Shown one piece after another: positions 1-10,124 of a DNA stretch of 16,601 nucleotides; position 1 is the stretch's first letter; each line of letters starts with the position of its first letter. Below the pieces are notes generated by a model. That model did no database searches. It worked only from the letters and a program-made list of their open reading frames with translations, and was not told where the DNA came from. Both the position numbers and the translations under genes were made by a program. Where the stretch lies: contig NW_003131871.1 in the NCBI RefSeq assembly GCF_000003605.2, positions 6,367-22,967 on the forward strand, read 5' to 3'. This DNA comes from Saccoglossus kowalevskii (taxonomy: Eukaryota > Hemichordata > Enteropneusta > Harrimaniidae).

Positions 1-1196
1 AATGGACCTCAACATTTATAAATGGGCCGCAACATTTGGTAGAATGGGCCTCAACATTTGGTAGAATGGGCCTCAACATTTGGTAGAATGAGTATAAACA
101 TTTAGTAAGATAGGCCTCAACATTTGGTAGAATGGGTATAAACATTTGGTAGAATGGGCCTAAAAATTTAGTAAAATGGGCCTCAACATTTGGTAGAATA
201 GGTATAAAAATTCAGTAAAATGGGCCTCAACATTTGGTAGAATGGGTAGAAATATTTAGTAGAATGGGCTTCAACATTTAGTAGAATGGGCCTCAACATT
301 TGGTAGAATGGTATAAACATTTAGTAGAATGGGCCTCAACATTTAGTAGAATGGATCTCGACATTTGGTAGAATGGGTAGAAACATTTAGTAGAATGGGC
401 CTCAACATTTGGTAGAGTGGGCCTCAACATTTGGTAGAATGAGTATAAACATTTAGTAGAACATGCCTCAACATTTGGTAGAATGAGTATAAACATTTAG
501 TAGAACATGCCTCAACATTTGGTAGAATGGGTATAAACATATGGTAGAATTGGCCTAAAAATTTAGTGAAATGGGCCTCAAAATTTGGTAGAATGGGTAT
601 AAAAATCCAGTAAAATGGGCCTCAACATTTGGTAGAATGGGTAGAAACATTTAGTAGAATGGGTCTCAACATTTGGTAGAATAGGTATAAACATTTAGTA
701 GAATGGGCCTCAACATTTGGTAGAATGGGTATAAACATTTAGTAGAATGGGCCTCAACATTTGGTAGAATGGGTATAAACATTTAACAGAATGGGTATAA
801 ACATTTGGTAGAATGGGTATAAACATTTAACAGAATGGGTATAAACATTTGGTAGAATGGGTATAAACATTTAGTAGAATCGGTATAAACATTTGGTAGA
901 ATGGGTATAAACATTTGGTAGAATGGGTATAAACATTTAGTAGAATGGGTATAAACATTTAGTAGAATGGGCCTCAGCATTTGGTAGAATGGGTATAAAC
1001 ATTTAGTAGAACAGGCCTCAACATTTGGTAGAATGGGTATAAACATTTAGTAGAATGGGCCTCAACATTTGCTAGAATGGGTATAAAAATTTAGTACAAT
1101 GGGCCTCAACATTTGGTAGAATGGGTATAAACATTTAATAGAATGGGTATAAACATTTAGTAGAATGAGTATACACATTTGGTAGAATGGGTATAT
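1..1196. repeat. 22-bp minisatellite with two alternating unit types
   Basis: About 54 copies of a 22-bp unit fill this stretch and continue beyond the left edge. Two variants dominate: one containing CCTCAACATTTGGT, the other TATAAACATTTAGT, both followed by AGAATGGG. In much of the array they alternate, giving a 44-bp higher-order unit; near 780-960 the TATAAAC type predominates. The array lies inside a CRAT intron. Apparent reading frames across it, with repeats such as PFYQM, are a by-product of the period and do not represent genes. Confidence 0.95.
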
Positions 1197-1380
1197 AATA
1201 TGAAAACAAACTATACATGTTGTTGAAAGGTGACAAAAGTTTACTTTGGAGTTCAAAAATGCACTTTTAATAGTGAGCAAATATGGAAGCTGTAATTTGA
1301 TGGGCAGACTTCAGATGGAATTGCAGGCTGTGAAAAATGTTGTGAAGATATTTGAGGAAGATAAAATTAAACATTCATAC

Positions 1381-1467
1381 CCAATTTTCATATTTTTGAG
1401 ATCTCTGTACAAGTTTCATTTGGAGTTCTTCACCCTGTCCACCTGGTTTACCAAACTCTTCGACAAT
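1381..1467 (-). CDS. CRAT: CRAT coding exon 3
   Basis: The minus-strand acceptor TTCTCTTTCAG and donor TGG|GTATGA bound 29 codons in phase 0. The product, IVEEFGKPGGQGEELQMKL then VQRSQKYENW, matches human LVDEFQASGGVGERLQ and KTENW at equal length. The following exon (LSEWW... in human) was searched for leftward to position 1 and not found, so it lies outside the window beyond the minisatellite. Confidence 0.93.
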
Positions 1468-4400
1468 CTGAAAGAGAAATAAGTTATTTTTATAACAAGG
1501 TAATAACCAATCAGATGAGCTGTATTACAGAATACTGACCAATCACGACAACCATTGCCCTTAGAAGTTGCATTTGAGGAATTTGCAGTTCTGCATTTCC
1601 CAAGCCCAACCTTGGATTCGTTTCCCCATGAACCACTACTACTGCTTGCCGATTTACTGTGTTGTAATTTGGTAAAAATGTTGTCAATACATGTTTGTAT
1701 GTCTCTATAAATCGTAAATTCATTGATGAGTCCGAAAGTAAATTATTTGTTTAATTGCAAATGATAAACTGTTTGCAAAGTATGAGCAAGTGACAGTAGT
1801 TGCGTTCACTAACAGCTCCTTAGCACGGGCTAAGAGGTCAAATTCCTTAACCCATGCTAAGAAAACGTGCGTGAACGCTTAGCACGGGCTAAGGAATGCT
1901 AAGTACAGGTTAAATCTGATCCGAATTTAAGACGCGGTCTAGACCCTTAGCACGGGCTAACGAAGTGTGCGCGAACGCTCAGCCCAGGACTAAGCGCCCT
2001 CTCCTTTGCATTGTCCCATGTTCGTATAACGACTCTATTCCACCAGTCATTACTCTGCGCTCGCTTCCACACTGATCGGGTCGCTGTAGTAGAGTGTACA
2101 GCAGCTCCAATCGTGGACAAAATAAATTTGGTTCGCTGTCTACGACATGCATTAATAAAACTATGTATTCTGTTACGCCATTGTATACTGTTTCTGTGCA
2201 TCCGAATAAGTTGGGTCCGTCTTTTCTCGCGTTCCTGTGCACGTCACTTCAAAATTAGAACGAAACATGTCAGCAGCAGAAATAGTACATCGTGCGTGTC
2301 ATCCATTTTTCGTTCGTAAATAGTGGCTAGCCAAAGGTCACCGACTGATAGCGGCCCTTAGCCCATGCTAACGACTGGCCCTTCCTGTGCGTGGACGCAA
2401 TTGGGTCTTGCCGAAATGCAAATATGCTAGATAAGCCTAAATCAGCTTAAATCTTAGCCCGTACTTCGTGTAACGTGAAACTAGTGTCTCAGTATGCAAA
2501 TGATAGGACGCATCAAGAAGCTTAAGGCATGCGCACACAAATAATGATTGTTTTTCTGGCGAAACAGTAATGTGTACAGGAGATAAATTGGATATCAAAA
2601 ATGTAGTAATTTTTGGAGTAATATGGAAAAAGTAAATGTTCAACCTAGTATCATATGAAAATCACAACACAAGTTAAATAAATCTGATATGGGTCACGAA
2701 AAATTGATATAGTACAATATTATTTATGGTACGTTCTTATTTATAGAATGATGTTATTTATGCATGTACACATGTAGTACAATATGATGACTCTACCTGT
2801 TTAGTGTGTTGAAATTCCTCTTCAGTTAAAAGTGGTTGTACAGCTAGTAAATATTTTTGTAGAGTTTTTTGAAATTGTGGAACTGGAAGTTTCGGTAGAG
2901 AACTTTGATGCGATGAATATGATCGCATGATTGGGGCCTTTGCGGAAATTTGCATTGGAGCCGTCATCTTTTTAACGCGTCTCATACTCTGATTCATCTG
3001 TAATAAATTAATAGATTTAGTGTTAAGTACAACGTAGGGTCAGCCACAAAGAAAGATGTTATTGTTAGAACACAATACTTGCCATGCTGCAGCTATATCT
3101 GTAAAAGCAATTATATCAAAAAAGTCAGAGTTAATGGACTAGTGCCGACTGTGAATTTTTGTTATAAGAAGAGAAGCCATATAACATAATGATGCAAGCA
3201 AGTCGGGAAAAGAGTTAATTGAAGGGTGAAGTATTATCTGGCTATGCATGCATGCTGGATTGTACCTGGGTATGTTGGTTGACATATTTCAGAATGGTAC
3301 CAATGGTACAGTAGTAGTTTATAACAGATGTACTGTATAATGTGTCAATGTTTTGGGCATATTTACAACATTGAAAATTTCTACTAAAATTTGATAGTAA
3401 ACAAGGGAAACTAATTAACACTTTAATAAATATCATAATTTTTTCTGCTAAATTTTTGGTGCAGCAGTTTGCACTTGTTTATGTAATTTTAAAATTTCTG
3501 ATTTTGCATTAGAGTGACATATCTAATTGTACAGCATTTTGTGAAAATTAAATGGCCATCAGTTAGCCATTTTGAATCAAATGTAGAAAAAACAAAGCAA
3601 CATGCATCAGGGTATTGTATTGTTTCTATGCATATACCAAGCTTTATGAAAATCTGACAATGCAAAATAAAAATCCATTTTTCAAACCAAAACAACCTAC
3701 TAGTCGGCCATGTTGAACTGAATCATGAAACAAATGAATGCATATATGCATGCTTTATGTTTCTATAAACTTAATTGGTCCAGGTGTGTATGTACAATAG
3801 TATTTATGAAAATTAAATCGATAATACCAGACATCCACTTTGCCCTATACATGTACATCCTGACCCTACTTGTATGTGTTATAAAAAAAGTCCAGATTAT
3901 TTTTTTACGCAAGCAATTTTACTTGTATACAAATTTTGCTGGTAGCACGATGAAATTTAATGAAATTTTATTAGCTCTTTTAGTAATCGAAGCAAAGTTT
4001 GTGTTTTTTTGACGTTTATTAAATTGTTTAATGTGACTGTAATTATTTCCATTCATAATGTACATACTAATGTTTATATGCAAATACTATAAAATAATTT
4101 ATTTTCGCTAGAATTAATTTTGGCTTTTTGGGCGTTTTGTATGAAGTTTTCACTGATTTTTGATGAGATGAATGTAAAAAATAGGAAAAAAAAGTATATT
4201 CACTGGATTTTATTTTCACTGAATCATTACTTTAGCAAAAAATAATTTTAAGCAAAAATAAAGTATTTTACAGTATACAGTATAAAACATGTGTTTATCA
4301 TTTTTTTTACCAGATATTGATTACTTGTAATCTTCATTTTGAAGTGTGTGAAAAATGCTTGTATCTTTATAGTACGCAGTCTAAATGTGACAATTGTCTC

Positions 4401-7400
4401 AAAGTTACATAATTGTTTTGGTTGTAATGTAAATGTAGAATGAAAAATGTTCTTGATACACTTTAAAAGTGAAAATTAAAGACAGTTGAAGTTTTGAGTA
4501 TTTTTTAGTGTTCTAAGATTATTATTGAGCCTTAAATGCCAGTCAAATTACACAAATTAAAACCTGCATAATTGTTTCTGAATTTTGATCAATACATGTA
4601 GTGACTGAGAAATTCTATCCATATTGTTAAAAATTCAGAAATAAAACACATAAACATAAAGGAAACTGTGCAAAATGTTTCCCCAAAATTTTGACATGAA
4701 CAATTATAGATTAAGCAAAACTTTAGCAACTAACAATTGTGAAAATTCATGAGACAATTCATCTGTATGTTGCAGGACATATTTTCAAACTACCATATAA
4801 GGAAAGAACTCAAAAACAATAAACAATACCTGTCAGATCAGGTAACAGAATTCAGAACAATGTACACAACTCAATAAGTCATGGAATCTGCTTAACGTAG
4901 CACTACAGAGGTGAAGGCAATCACATGCAACTAGGCTCTATTTCACTTTTAAATTATAGGGTCAGAGGTTAAACCATGTGATGCACAAGTTATGAAGGAT
5001 ACCCTGGAATAAAGATTGCTCATTGTGTGTCTGTGATTACAGCATTGTTGAGGTATACTGGGTATGAAACAGTAGGCAACAACAAAACAGCAACATGCAG
5101 TCAAAAATCCTTTCATTTTTTTTTTATTTGTGCATAATTTCTATTCATTTTCATTCATTCCAATAAATGATAAATAAATAAATAAGTAAATATATAAAGA
5201 AATTTGTTATGATCTTAAAATAACCCTCAAAAGTGATAATAGTTATGAAGTTAGGGGGTCCACAATGACGCACAAGGCATATTGAACTGTAGCATACCAC
5301 AATAGCTACTGGTATATATAGACACAAGTTTGTTGCATTATTTTACATTATATGGTTAGTAAGGGACACACACACACACAACAAGCATTCTATAGATGTT
5401 CTAATGGTCTAAACTATGAAAACTGATTGTCGCAAAAAATAAATTGTTTACAGTAGTGTTAGTATCATGGTAAATACATATTTTCAGTATTATGCAAAGA
5501 AAAAATGTACCTGTTTAATTTGTTGAGACTTACCACACTGGAAACTCACTAAATTAATTTTAGGACTTGTATCAATAATGATTTTTTTGCACACAAACCA
5601 AAATTTAGAGATATGAAAAAATAATAAACGTTGTCATTTTCATAACATTGTCTGGTTAACACTTATAATTTGGCTATCCTGAAAGCATTAACTACTAATA
5701 TAGAAAGCATGAAGAAGACGCAATTTTCAAATTGGTATAAAACTTCTTAAAGTGGATATGAACTACATGGCCCTATATATACAGGAACTTTGAACAACTC
5801 AGAAATTAATGTTTTAAAGAATTTTTATTTACTTTCATAAATCTATAAAACCTCAGAAATTAAACTTGATTCGACGTCTTTTTTAGAAAATTCCAATCTT
5901 TCCTATTCAAGTTACTAAATGATGGCCATTCACGGTCGCCTGATGTCAAAATCAGAATGACATCTAAATTAAAATAAATATGCAAACAGTAAACGCTTTA
6001 ACGCATAATTTCACTTCACAACACAGCAAAACCTGTTCTCCAAAACAGGAAAGAATAAAACACATGGTGTTAGATAAGCACAAAAAAGCAGCATGCATTA
6101 AAAACAAGTAATCTAATGGAGAAACAAGAGGGTTAGTATTATCTTCGATATGAAATGAGAAAGGAAAGAATCAAAGCACCACACAAGGGAAAACTGAAAT
6201 GACAAGATAGATTACTTCAATTAATCTTAGTCTGGATGTAGTGATACACCCACCCATACTGGTAATGGTGGTGGTGCTGACTGTTTACAGAGGAGATAGA
6301 TTGACACGTGTGTGTTATACTCCCATCAGGGAGAGCTCGGCGCCTGAAATGGAGGCAGAAAAAACTAATATCTGAGTTGATGTTTATGATGTTACATATA
6401 CCAAATAAAGTTACTGTTGATTAGTTTCATTATGAGTATTCCCTCTAAGCCAATTTGGTACAGAGCAACTTTTAACATATTGTGTGAGAAAATCAAGGTA
6501 AACCTGTGAGGGCAAATTTGTCAAGTTCATCGTCTTCCATAATACATTGTACTATTACACAAAATGTAAAATGATATATAAGATTTGGCCAAGAATAAAC
6601 ATGGCATTCAAAGATTTAAATATTTTTATTATTTGTTAACATTAGAGTTTGTGTCATTAAGGAAAAAGTTACTCATATGATGACAACAAGGCTTAGAAAG
6701 AACACTGATTTATGAATGAGTAATAATAACATACATATTATAATATTTCGCATATTCAGACTACATTCCTTTTAATTGCAAAAGTATATGACAACAATAA
6801 ATGTACTTGAAACAAAACAAAAATTGCTTAGCTCTGATAAGACAATAGGTTTTACAATGACATAATAATTTAATGCTCTGGATTATTGTTTTCACTCAGC
6901 AATAATTTTCGACAAGTACATTGTATTAATAAACTTTTTTTGTACTCAATGACTACTGTCTTCATAATTCTGGAAAAAATGTTATTCACCTTCATTTGAA
7001 TTAATTTGTACCCCGAAAATACCGGGATGTATTACCTTTACTAGTCCCGGTAGTGTTCATGCATATGGCACAATACACCCCAGGTGGAAAACACAAGGTC
7101 AAGCATTTTAAAAATGCCTTTGACTGATTGATACCTTCATGGCATCATTAAATTTTGTGTCCTGTGCTAGTAATGCAATATTTGTAGATGAAGAGCACCG
7201 GTACTACATGTATAATGCTGTGAAATCATGTGAGAGAGAGGACATACTGAGTAACTTAAATACAATAACAATGTGTTGATACAGTAAATTAATTTAAAAT
7301 ATCATTAACTTACAACGATCACTCTGACAGTCTGGTTAATGAGAGTGGACAAAGCAGCACCCCATGTAAACTAACGCACACCTAGTACACAGCTTTACAC

Positions 7401-10025
7401 CAAATTGTACAAAACTCTACAACCTTTGATCAACTAGTGCTAACAAAATTGAGAAGATACCATTTCAGTAAGGGGGTGGCAAATGGAGAAACCTTTCATT
7501 TTTGTATGGTAGAACAATAAGCTCATTGCTACCAAGATCTTTCTAGAAAAACGCTATATAAAGGGTAGTTATTAGGATTATATATTTAGATACAGAATAC
7601 AGAGACCAATTCTCCACATGCATATTTCAAGTATCCCCTCTCCGTACCAATAGCAAGAAGCTATACCTGAACTCTGAACAGACACGATAAGCCAATGTAG
7701 ACGAACTAATCACTGTTATTATCAATTCCTGACAACTTGAACTTTGAACCCTGAACCTTGAGCTACAAAAGGTATTGTAAAAGCATTACATATTCGCTGG
7801 TTTTTAATTTTGCTATTTTTGCCGATAAGTAAAATTTGCTAAATTAAATCCAAGAGACATGTAAAATAACAAAAGAATTCATTGTTTCCTTGCCAAGTTT
7901 GTGAACTAAAAAAACCCAGTGAATATTGCTCAAAGCATCAAAATAGTAAAATTAAATACCAGTGAAAATAAATGGTTTTACAGTAACACAAAGATTTAAG
8001 CAAAATACATGAATATAAAAGAAAAGTACTAGTAATTACAATACTGCATACTGAAGTACCAGTACTGTAGAGACGTTTATTTTCACTGGTATTTAACTAT
8101 TTAGATAAATTCAGCATATTCAATGCAGGGGTTGAAATTAGGGCCTGTCCACCTGTCCCAGACAATCATATTTCAGCTAGGACAGGTGAATATACAGACT
8201 ATCTGTCCCTCTGGACATCATGTTTTTACTAGCTATTCAAATTGGGTTGTCCAAAGTTTCCTAATGTCAGGAAAATAGTCTTGAGATTTTTCAAAGACTT
8301 ATGAAATGATGAGGCAATTCAGCCAGCCAGTTCAATGGACAGGCAACTTTAATTTTCAATTTCAACCATACAATGAGTTTTTAACACTGAGTCCTACTGC
8401 AATTCTACATATTCAAATAAATTTAATTCAGCGGATTTTCCCTATCAGCAAAAATAGCAAAATGAAAACCCAGTGAAAATGAATATGTTTACAGTAATAC
8501 TAACATAATTATAATCTTTTCATGAATTATATAAATTGCTAGTTATGTTTTAAAATACAATAAAAAAATAGAATAACATAAAATTGTTAAATTTAAAAAT
8601 ATTATTATTAATTCTCTTGCACAGCCAGTCTGCCAAAGCAATATGTAAACACAAACAATACTTGACAAACATAGATGACAAACAAGTCAACTTTTGATTT
8701 TCTGTTGATTGCAAGATCTACATGATAAAATGTGCTGACCAAATGTCTGCTGCAAAAATTGAAAGATTAGATTTTGAGCTTGAATTTCTTTTTCTTATAG
8801 TTTTATGTTGAAATGATAATATTTTGGAAGGGGACATGTAAATTAAATAATTAAATGGAGGAGAAGAAAGAAATACAAAACAAACTACATTCTAAAGACA
8901 ATGTCTAATCCAAAATGACTTTCTTAACACTATAACTATAGGTATATTCAGATTATGGGATCTTGGCATGTACTGGATATTCTTAATTCTTCATGTTTGC
9001 AGACGGATTACAGCAGTTATATTCATGTTACTTAGAAGCCATATTTGACTTGTGCTCAAATCAACCCCTTATATGTCTTTTTTTTTTCCCTTGTTGAGCT
9101 GTCAACATGAAACTAAATGTATTTTTTTTCTATACACTGTATACTAATAAAACTTATAAATGTTCTGAAGCTTCCGATCATATCTTTCTCATCAAGTTCA
9201 CCATCAAGGACTGGACTACAGTTCATGCCAAGCGTTCAGGAAGTCAATCTTAGCATGTGCCAAGTTTTGATTCCGACTATAGGGACGAGATCAAATTTTG
9301 TTTGGCATATGTGCCGACTTGGTTCTAATCATTCACACACTCAAAAGTTAAGACCGAGTTGGCATGTACCAAAATCCAAAACATGAATGCCACTAATGTC
9401 TAAAATCATAATACATGTACTAGGCAATCATATAGTAACAGTTTCATTATGCGATATGGAACCAGTAATATACATTTGAAACTAAAAATAAATCATGAAT
9501 GCTGCGATTCATTAAAAAACATTATTTTGAGCAGAACCCTTAGGTTTAGGATTAGATGGGAACCACTTAATCCCAGGGATTGCAGCAAGTATTCATGGGT
9601 ACTTTCACACGCCCCCTCCAGCCGATCCGTGTCTGTGACGTATAGTTGTCACTTCTGTATAAACTTCGCTTCATAACATACTACAAATACTTGTCTCTCT
9701 TAATGACGTCATCAATACATGGCAACATGTATCGAATTATTATACGCAGTCATCTATTTTCAAACAGGTACATAACAAATTTTCCAACTTTCGCAGCGTA
9801 TGAGACGGAATTACCATACCGGGGTATTACCACTGCGTCATCAAGTAGTTTCATAACATGTGATCAGATCAGTCATGAAAACACCGGCCGGTCTTATTTG
9901 TCTTCACTTTCACATCCATGTTTTCAGTTATAGAAAGTGTGCTCTTAAAATCAGAAGTTTTTGACTATGATTAAGGAAAATGCACAGCATGTACTTACAA
10001 GTTTTCTCGCCATTGGCCGGAGCAT
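1381..10025 (-). CDS. CRAT: CRAT gene, carnitine O-acetyltransferase (5' part, three coding exons visible)
   Basis: The gene encodes the enzyme that moves acetyl groups between CoA and carnitine in the mitochondrial matrix and peroxisomes. In order of transcription the coding exons are 10025-9999, 2997-2797 and 1467-1381, all phase 0 with GT-AG borders. They give 105 codons: a basic presequence-like start (MLRPMARKL, then MNQSMRRVKKM and a RSYSSH region), then LPKLPVPQFQKTLQKYL and LTEEEFQHTKQ, then IVEEFGKPGGQGEELQ and QRSQKYENW. Human CRAT has LPRLPVPPLQQSLDHYL, SEEEWAHTKQ and LVDEFQASGGVGERLQ at the matching places. The catalytic histidine and most of the enzyme lie beyond the left edge. 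The first intron is 7 kb. The start lies 375 bp from the PTPA start, in divergent orientation. Identity is very likely; the exact N-terminus is less sure. Confidence 0.9.
1468..1798. other. CRAT intron sequence without a recognised gene
   Basis: This is the first part of the 1329-bp intron between CRAT exons 2 and 3 (plus-strand order). It includes two similar words, ACCAATCAGATGA near 1507 and ACCAATCACGAC near 1539, and moderately GC-rich DNA to 1640. I see no coding exon. Confidence 0.6.
1799..1993. repeat. Cluster of TTAGC-N4-GCTAA palindromes
   Basis: Near-palindromic copies of TTAGCACGGGCTAA occur at 1820, 1879 and 1947, with degenerate copies at 1847 and 1979 and one more near the other end at 2358. 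Copies of the terminal word (GTGAACGC, GCGAACGC) recur near 1871 and 1969. Such subterminal repeats often bind transposase; here that role is inferred. Confidence 0.6.
1985..2306 (-). pseudogene. Broken Harbinger-like transposase N-terminus
   Basis: A minus-strand frame starts at the ATG at 2306 (MDDTHDVLFLLLTCFVLILK), meets an in-frame TGA, then continues in the same frame with RAQEREKRRTQLIRMHRN and, near the end, TRSVWKRAQSNDWWNRVV. A hydrophobic start, a basic stretch and a SVW...WW motif are typical of the first 100 residues of many animal Harbinger transposases. The frame then runs into the terminal repeat of the element, so the catalytic DDE domain is missing. It cannot encode an active transposase. 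Assignment is by motif resemblance only. Confidence 0.45.
2797..2997 (-). CDS. CRAT: CRAT coding exon 2
   Basis: The minus-strand acceptor TTTATTACAG lies directly before an ATG, and the donor is CAG|GTAGAG. The exon has 67 codons in phase 0. Residues 1-26 of the exon are basic and methionine-rich. After them come SYSSHQSSLPKLPVPQFQK, then TLQKYLLAVQPLLTEEEF and QHTKQ, which match the N-terminal region of carnitine acetyltransferases. Because the exon begins exactly with ATG, it could also be translated from its own start in a transcript with a non-coding first exon. Confidence 0.92.
4096..4283. repeat. ACAGTA-terminal dispersed repeat, copy 1
   Basis: The stretch begins near ATTTTCGCTAG, contains ACTGGATTTTATTTTCACTG and AGCAAAAATAAAG, and ends in TATTTTACAGTA. 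The same ending, AATAAA..GTTTACAGTA, occurs in copies near 5427, 7971, 8480 and 13930. It is probably a small non-autonomous element; its boundaries are approximate. Confidence 0.45.
5170..5200. repeat. AAAT-type microsatellite
   Basis: Short imperfect run of TAAA/TAAATA units (ATAAATAAATAAATAAG and following). Confidence 0.8.
5366..5381. repeat. AC dinucleotide microsatellite
   Basis: About eight AC units in the CRAT first intron. Confidence 0.85.
5427..5456. repeat. Short ACAGTA-terminal repeat fragment
   Basis: TTGTCGCAAAAAATAAATTG followed by TTTACAGTA matches the end of the family described at 4096-4283; only about 30 bp is present. Confidence 0.35.
6217..6343 (-). other. Candidate minus-strand exon in CRAT intron 1
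   Basis: A strong acceptor (TTTTTTCTGCCTCCATTTCAG, reading the minus strand) ends at 6344. The following sequence has a 41-codon open frame ending in TGA at 6217, with a HHHHYQYGW stretch. I do not recognise the peptide. If spliced to the phase-0 CRAT start exon, the frame would instead stop after five codons, so it would be a truncating exon. It may be chance. Confidence 0.15.
7792..8098. repeat. ACAGTA-terminal repeat with long inverted arms
   Basis: The arm TTAAATACCAGTGAAAATAA (continuing to TTTTACAGTAA) at 7952-7986 is inverted at 8064-8097, TACTGTAGAGACGTTTATTT continuing to CACTGGTATTTAA. The left part, from TTCGCTGGTTTTTAATTTTG at 7793, belongs to the same family. The structure is like a miniature inverted-repeat element, or two copies inserted head to head. 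Confidence 0.5.
8130..8367. mobile_element. Small inverted-repeat element (MITE-like)
   Basis: The left end GGTTGAAATTA (8130-8140) is matched in inverse by AATTTCAACC at the right (8358-8367). Inside these, CCTCTCCA-like blocks are also inverted: CCTGTCCA at 8144-8151 and TGGACAGG at 8336-8343. A further pair, ACCTGTCC and GGACAGGT, lies at 8151-8187. Total length is about 240 bp with no coding capacity. No clear target duplication. Confidence 0.5.
8410..8496. repeat. ACAGTA-terminal dispersed repeat, further copy
   Basis: The stretch contains AGCAAAAATAGCAAAATG, AAACCCAGTGAAAATGAAT and ends in GTTTACAGTAA, the most typical form of the family seen also at 13805-13942. Confidence 0.5.
9254..9368. 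repeat. Two consecutive inverted repeats
   Basis: GTGCCAAGTTTTGAT (from 9256) pairs with ATCAAATTTTGTTTGGCATA (from 9290). GTGCCGACTTGGTTCTAA (from 9311) pairs with TTAAGACCGAGTTGGCATG (from 9348). They may form two adjacent hairpins or be remains of a foldback element. Confidence 0.4.
9999..10025 (-). CDS. CRAT: CRAT coding exon 1, mitochondrial presequence start
   Basis: On the minus strand the ATG at 10025 (ACAATGC, A at -3) opens MLRPMARKL and runs into a perfect donor, CTT|GTAAGT. The phase-0 end fits the phase-0 exon at 2997. Combined with the next residues (MNQSMRRVKKM) the N-terminus is basic and free of acidic residues, as expected for a mitochondrial presequence. The reading frame is open further upstream to 10124, so a longer N-terminus is possible (see the separate entry). 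The link to the exon 7 kb away is inferred from phase and the gene model, not from transcript data. Confidence 0.68.
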
Positions 10026-10124
10026 TGTGAAGGCTAGCTGGAGTCGTTGACCCCTTCCCTGGGAGAAGTTGTCTTGATATCGATCGATCACTTTCAGCGC
10101 GGGCACAATGTCAACAAAGGCCCC
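9999..10124 (-). other. Possible extended CRAT 5' exon (42 open codons), or 5'UTR
   Basis: Upstream of the MLRPMARKL start the same frame stays open back to a candidate acceptor, CTCTGTTAG|GGGG at 10126-10125. It would encode GAFVDIVPALKVIDRYQDNF and then SQGRGQRLQLAFT before the M. A candidate first exon at 10370-10359 (MLDK, donor AAG|GTACGA) joins to it in phase 0. I do not recognise this peptide, and the sequence could equally be a GC-richer 5' untranslated leader. Confidence 0.35.

Larger units (their letters stand above)
1799..2404. mobile_element. Degenerate Harbinger-like DNA transposon
   Basis: The ends are imperfect inverted repeats: TTGCGTTCAC at the left (1799) and GTGGACGCAA at the right (2404), each followed inward by a TTAGC-N4-GCTAA palindrome. 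The interior carries a broken minus-strand reading frame resembling the start of a Harbinger/PIF transposase. The element is about 600 bp, far too short to be autonomous, and is more CpG-rich than its surroundings. A target-site duplication is not clear. It sits in a CRAT intron. The family assignment is by eye. Confidence 0.55.
2998..9998 (-). other. CRAT first intron, 7 kb, no convincing exon
   Basis: The whole stretch lies between the CRAT start exon and exon 2. It is AT-rich and free of long conserved reading frames on either strand. Open frames such as 3725-4012 (plus), 9117-9386 (plus) and 9449-9933 (plus) have no recognisable motif and no codon-like pattern. It contains dispersed short inverted-repeat elements (4096-4283, 7792-8098, 8130-8367, 8410-8496), a CA repeat, an AAAT-type microsatellite and one candidate minus-strand exon at 6217-6343. 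Sequence from about 2430 to 2540 still carries TTAGC-like words from the neighbouring transposon. Confidence 0.6.

Noticed and set aside
293-1280. Minus-strand open frames with repeated PFYQM and ILPNVE peptides
   Set aside because: They follow the 22-bp minisatellite, whose period of 66 bp over three frames creates repeat peptides. There is no start context, splice logic or known family.
1722-1745. TGATGAGTCCGAAAG resembling a hammerhead ribozyme core
   Set aside because: The catalytic core words are there, but the helix II loop and the matching arms and cleavage site are missing, so no hammerhead fold can be drawn.
3725-4012. 95-codon plus-strand open frame with hydrophobic segments
   Set aside because: Composition follows the AT-rich background (F, I, L, Y, K), no motif is recognised, and it lies inside the CRAT intron.
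9117-9933. Three overlapping plus-strand open frames left of the CRAT start exon
   Set aside because: No family resemblance and no consistent splice sites; they cross inverted repeats. Likely chance.
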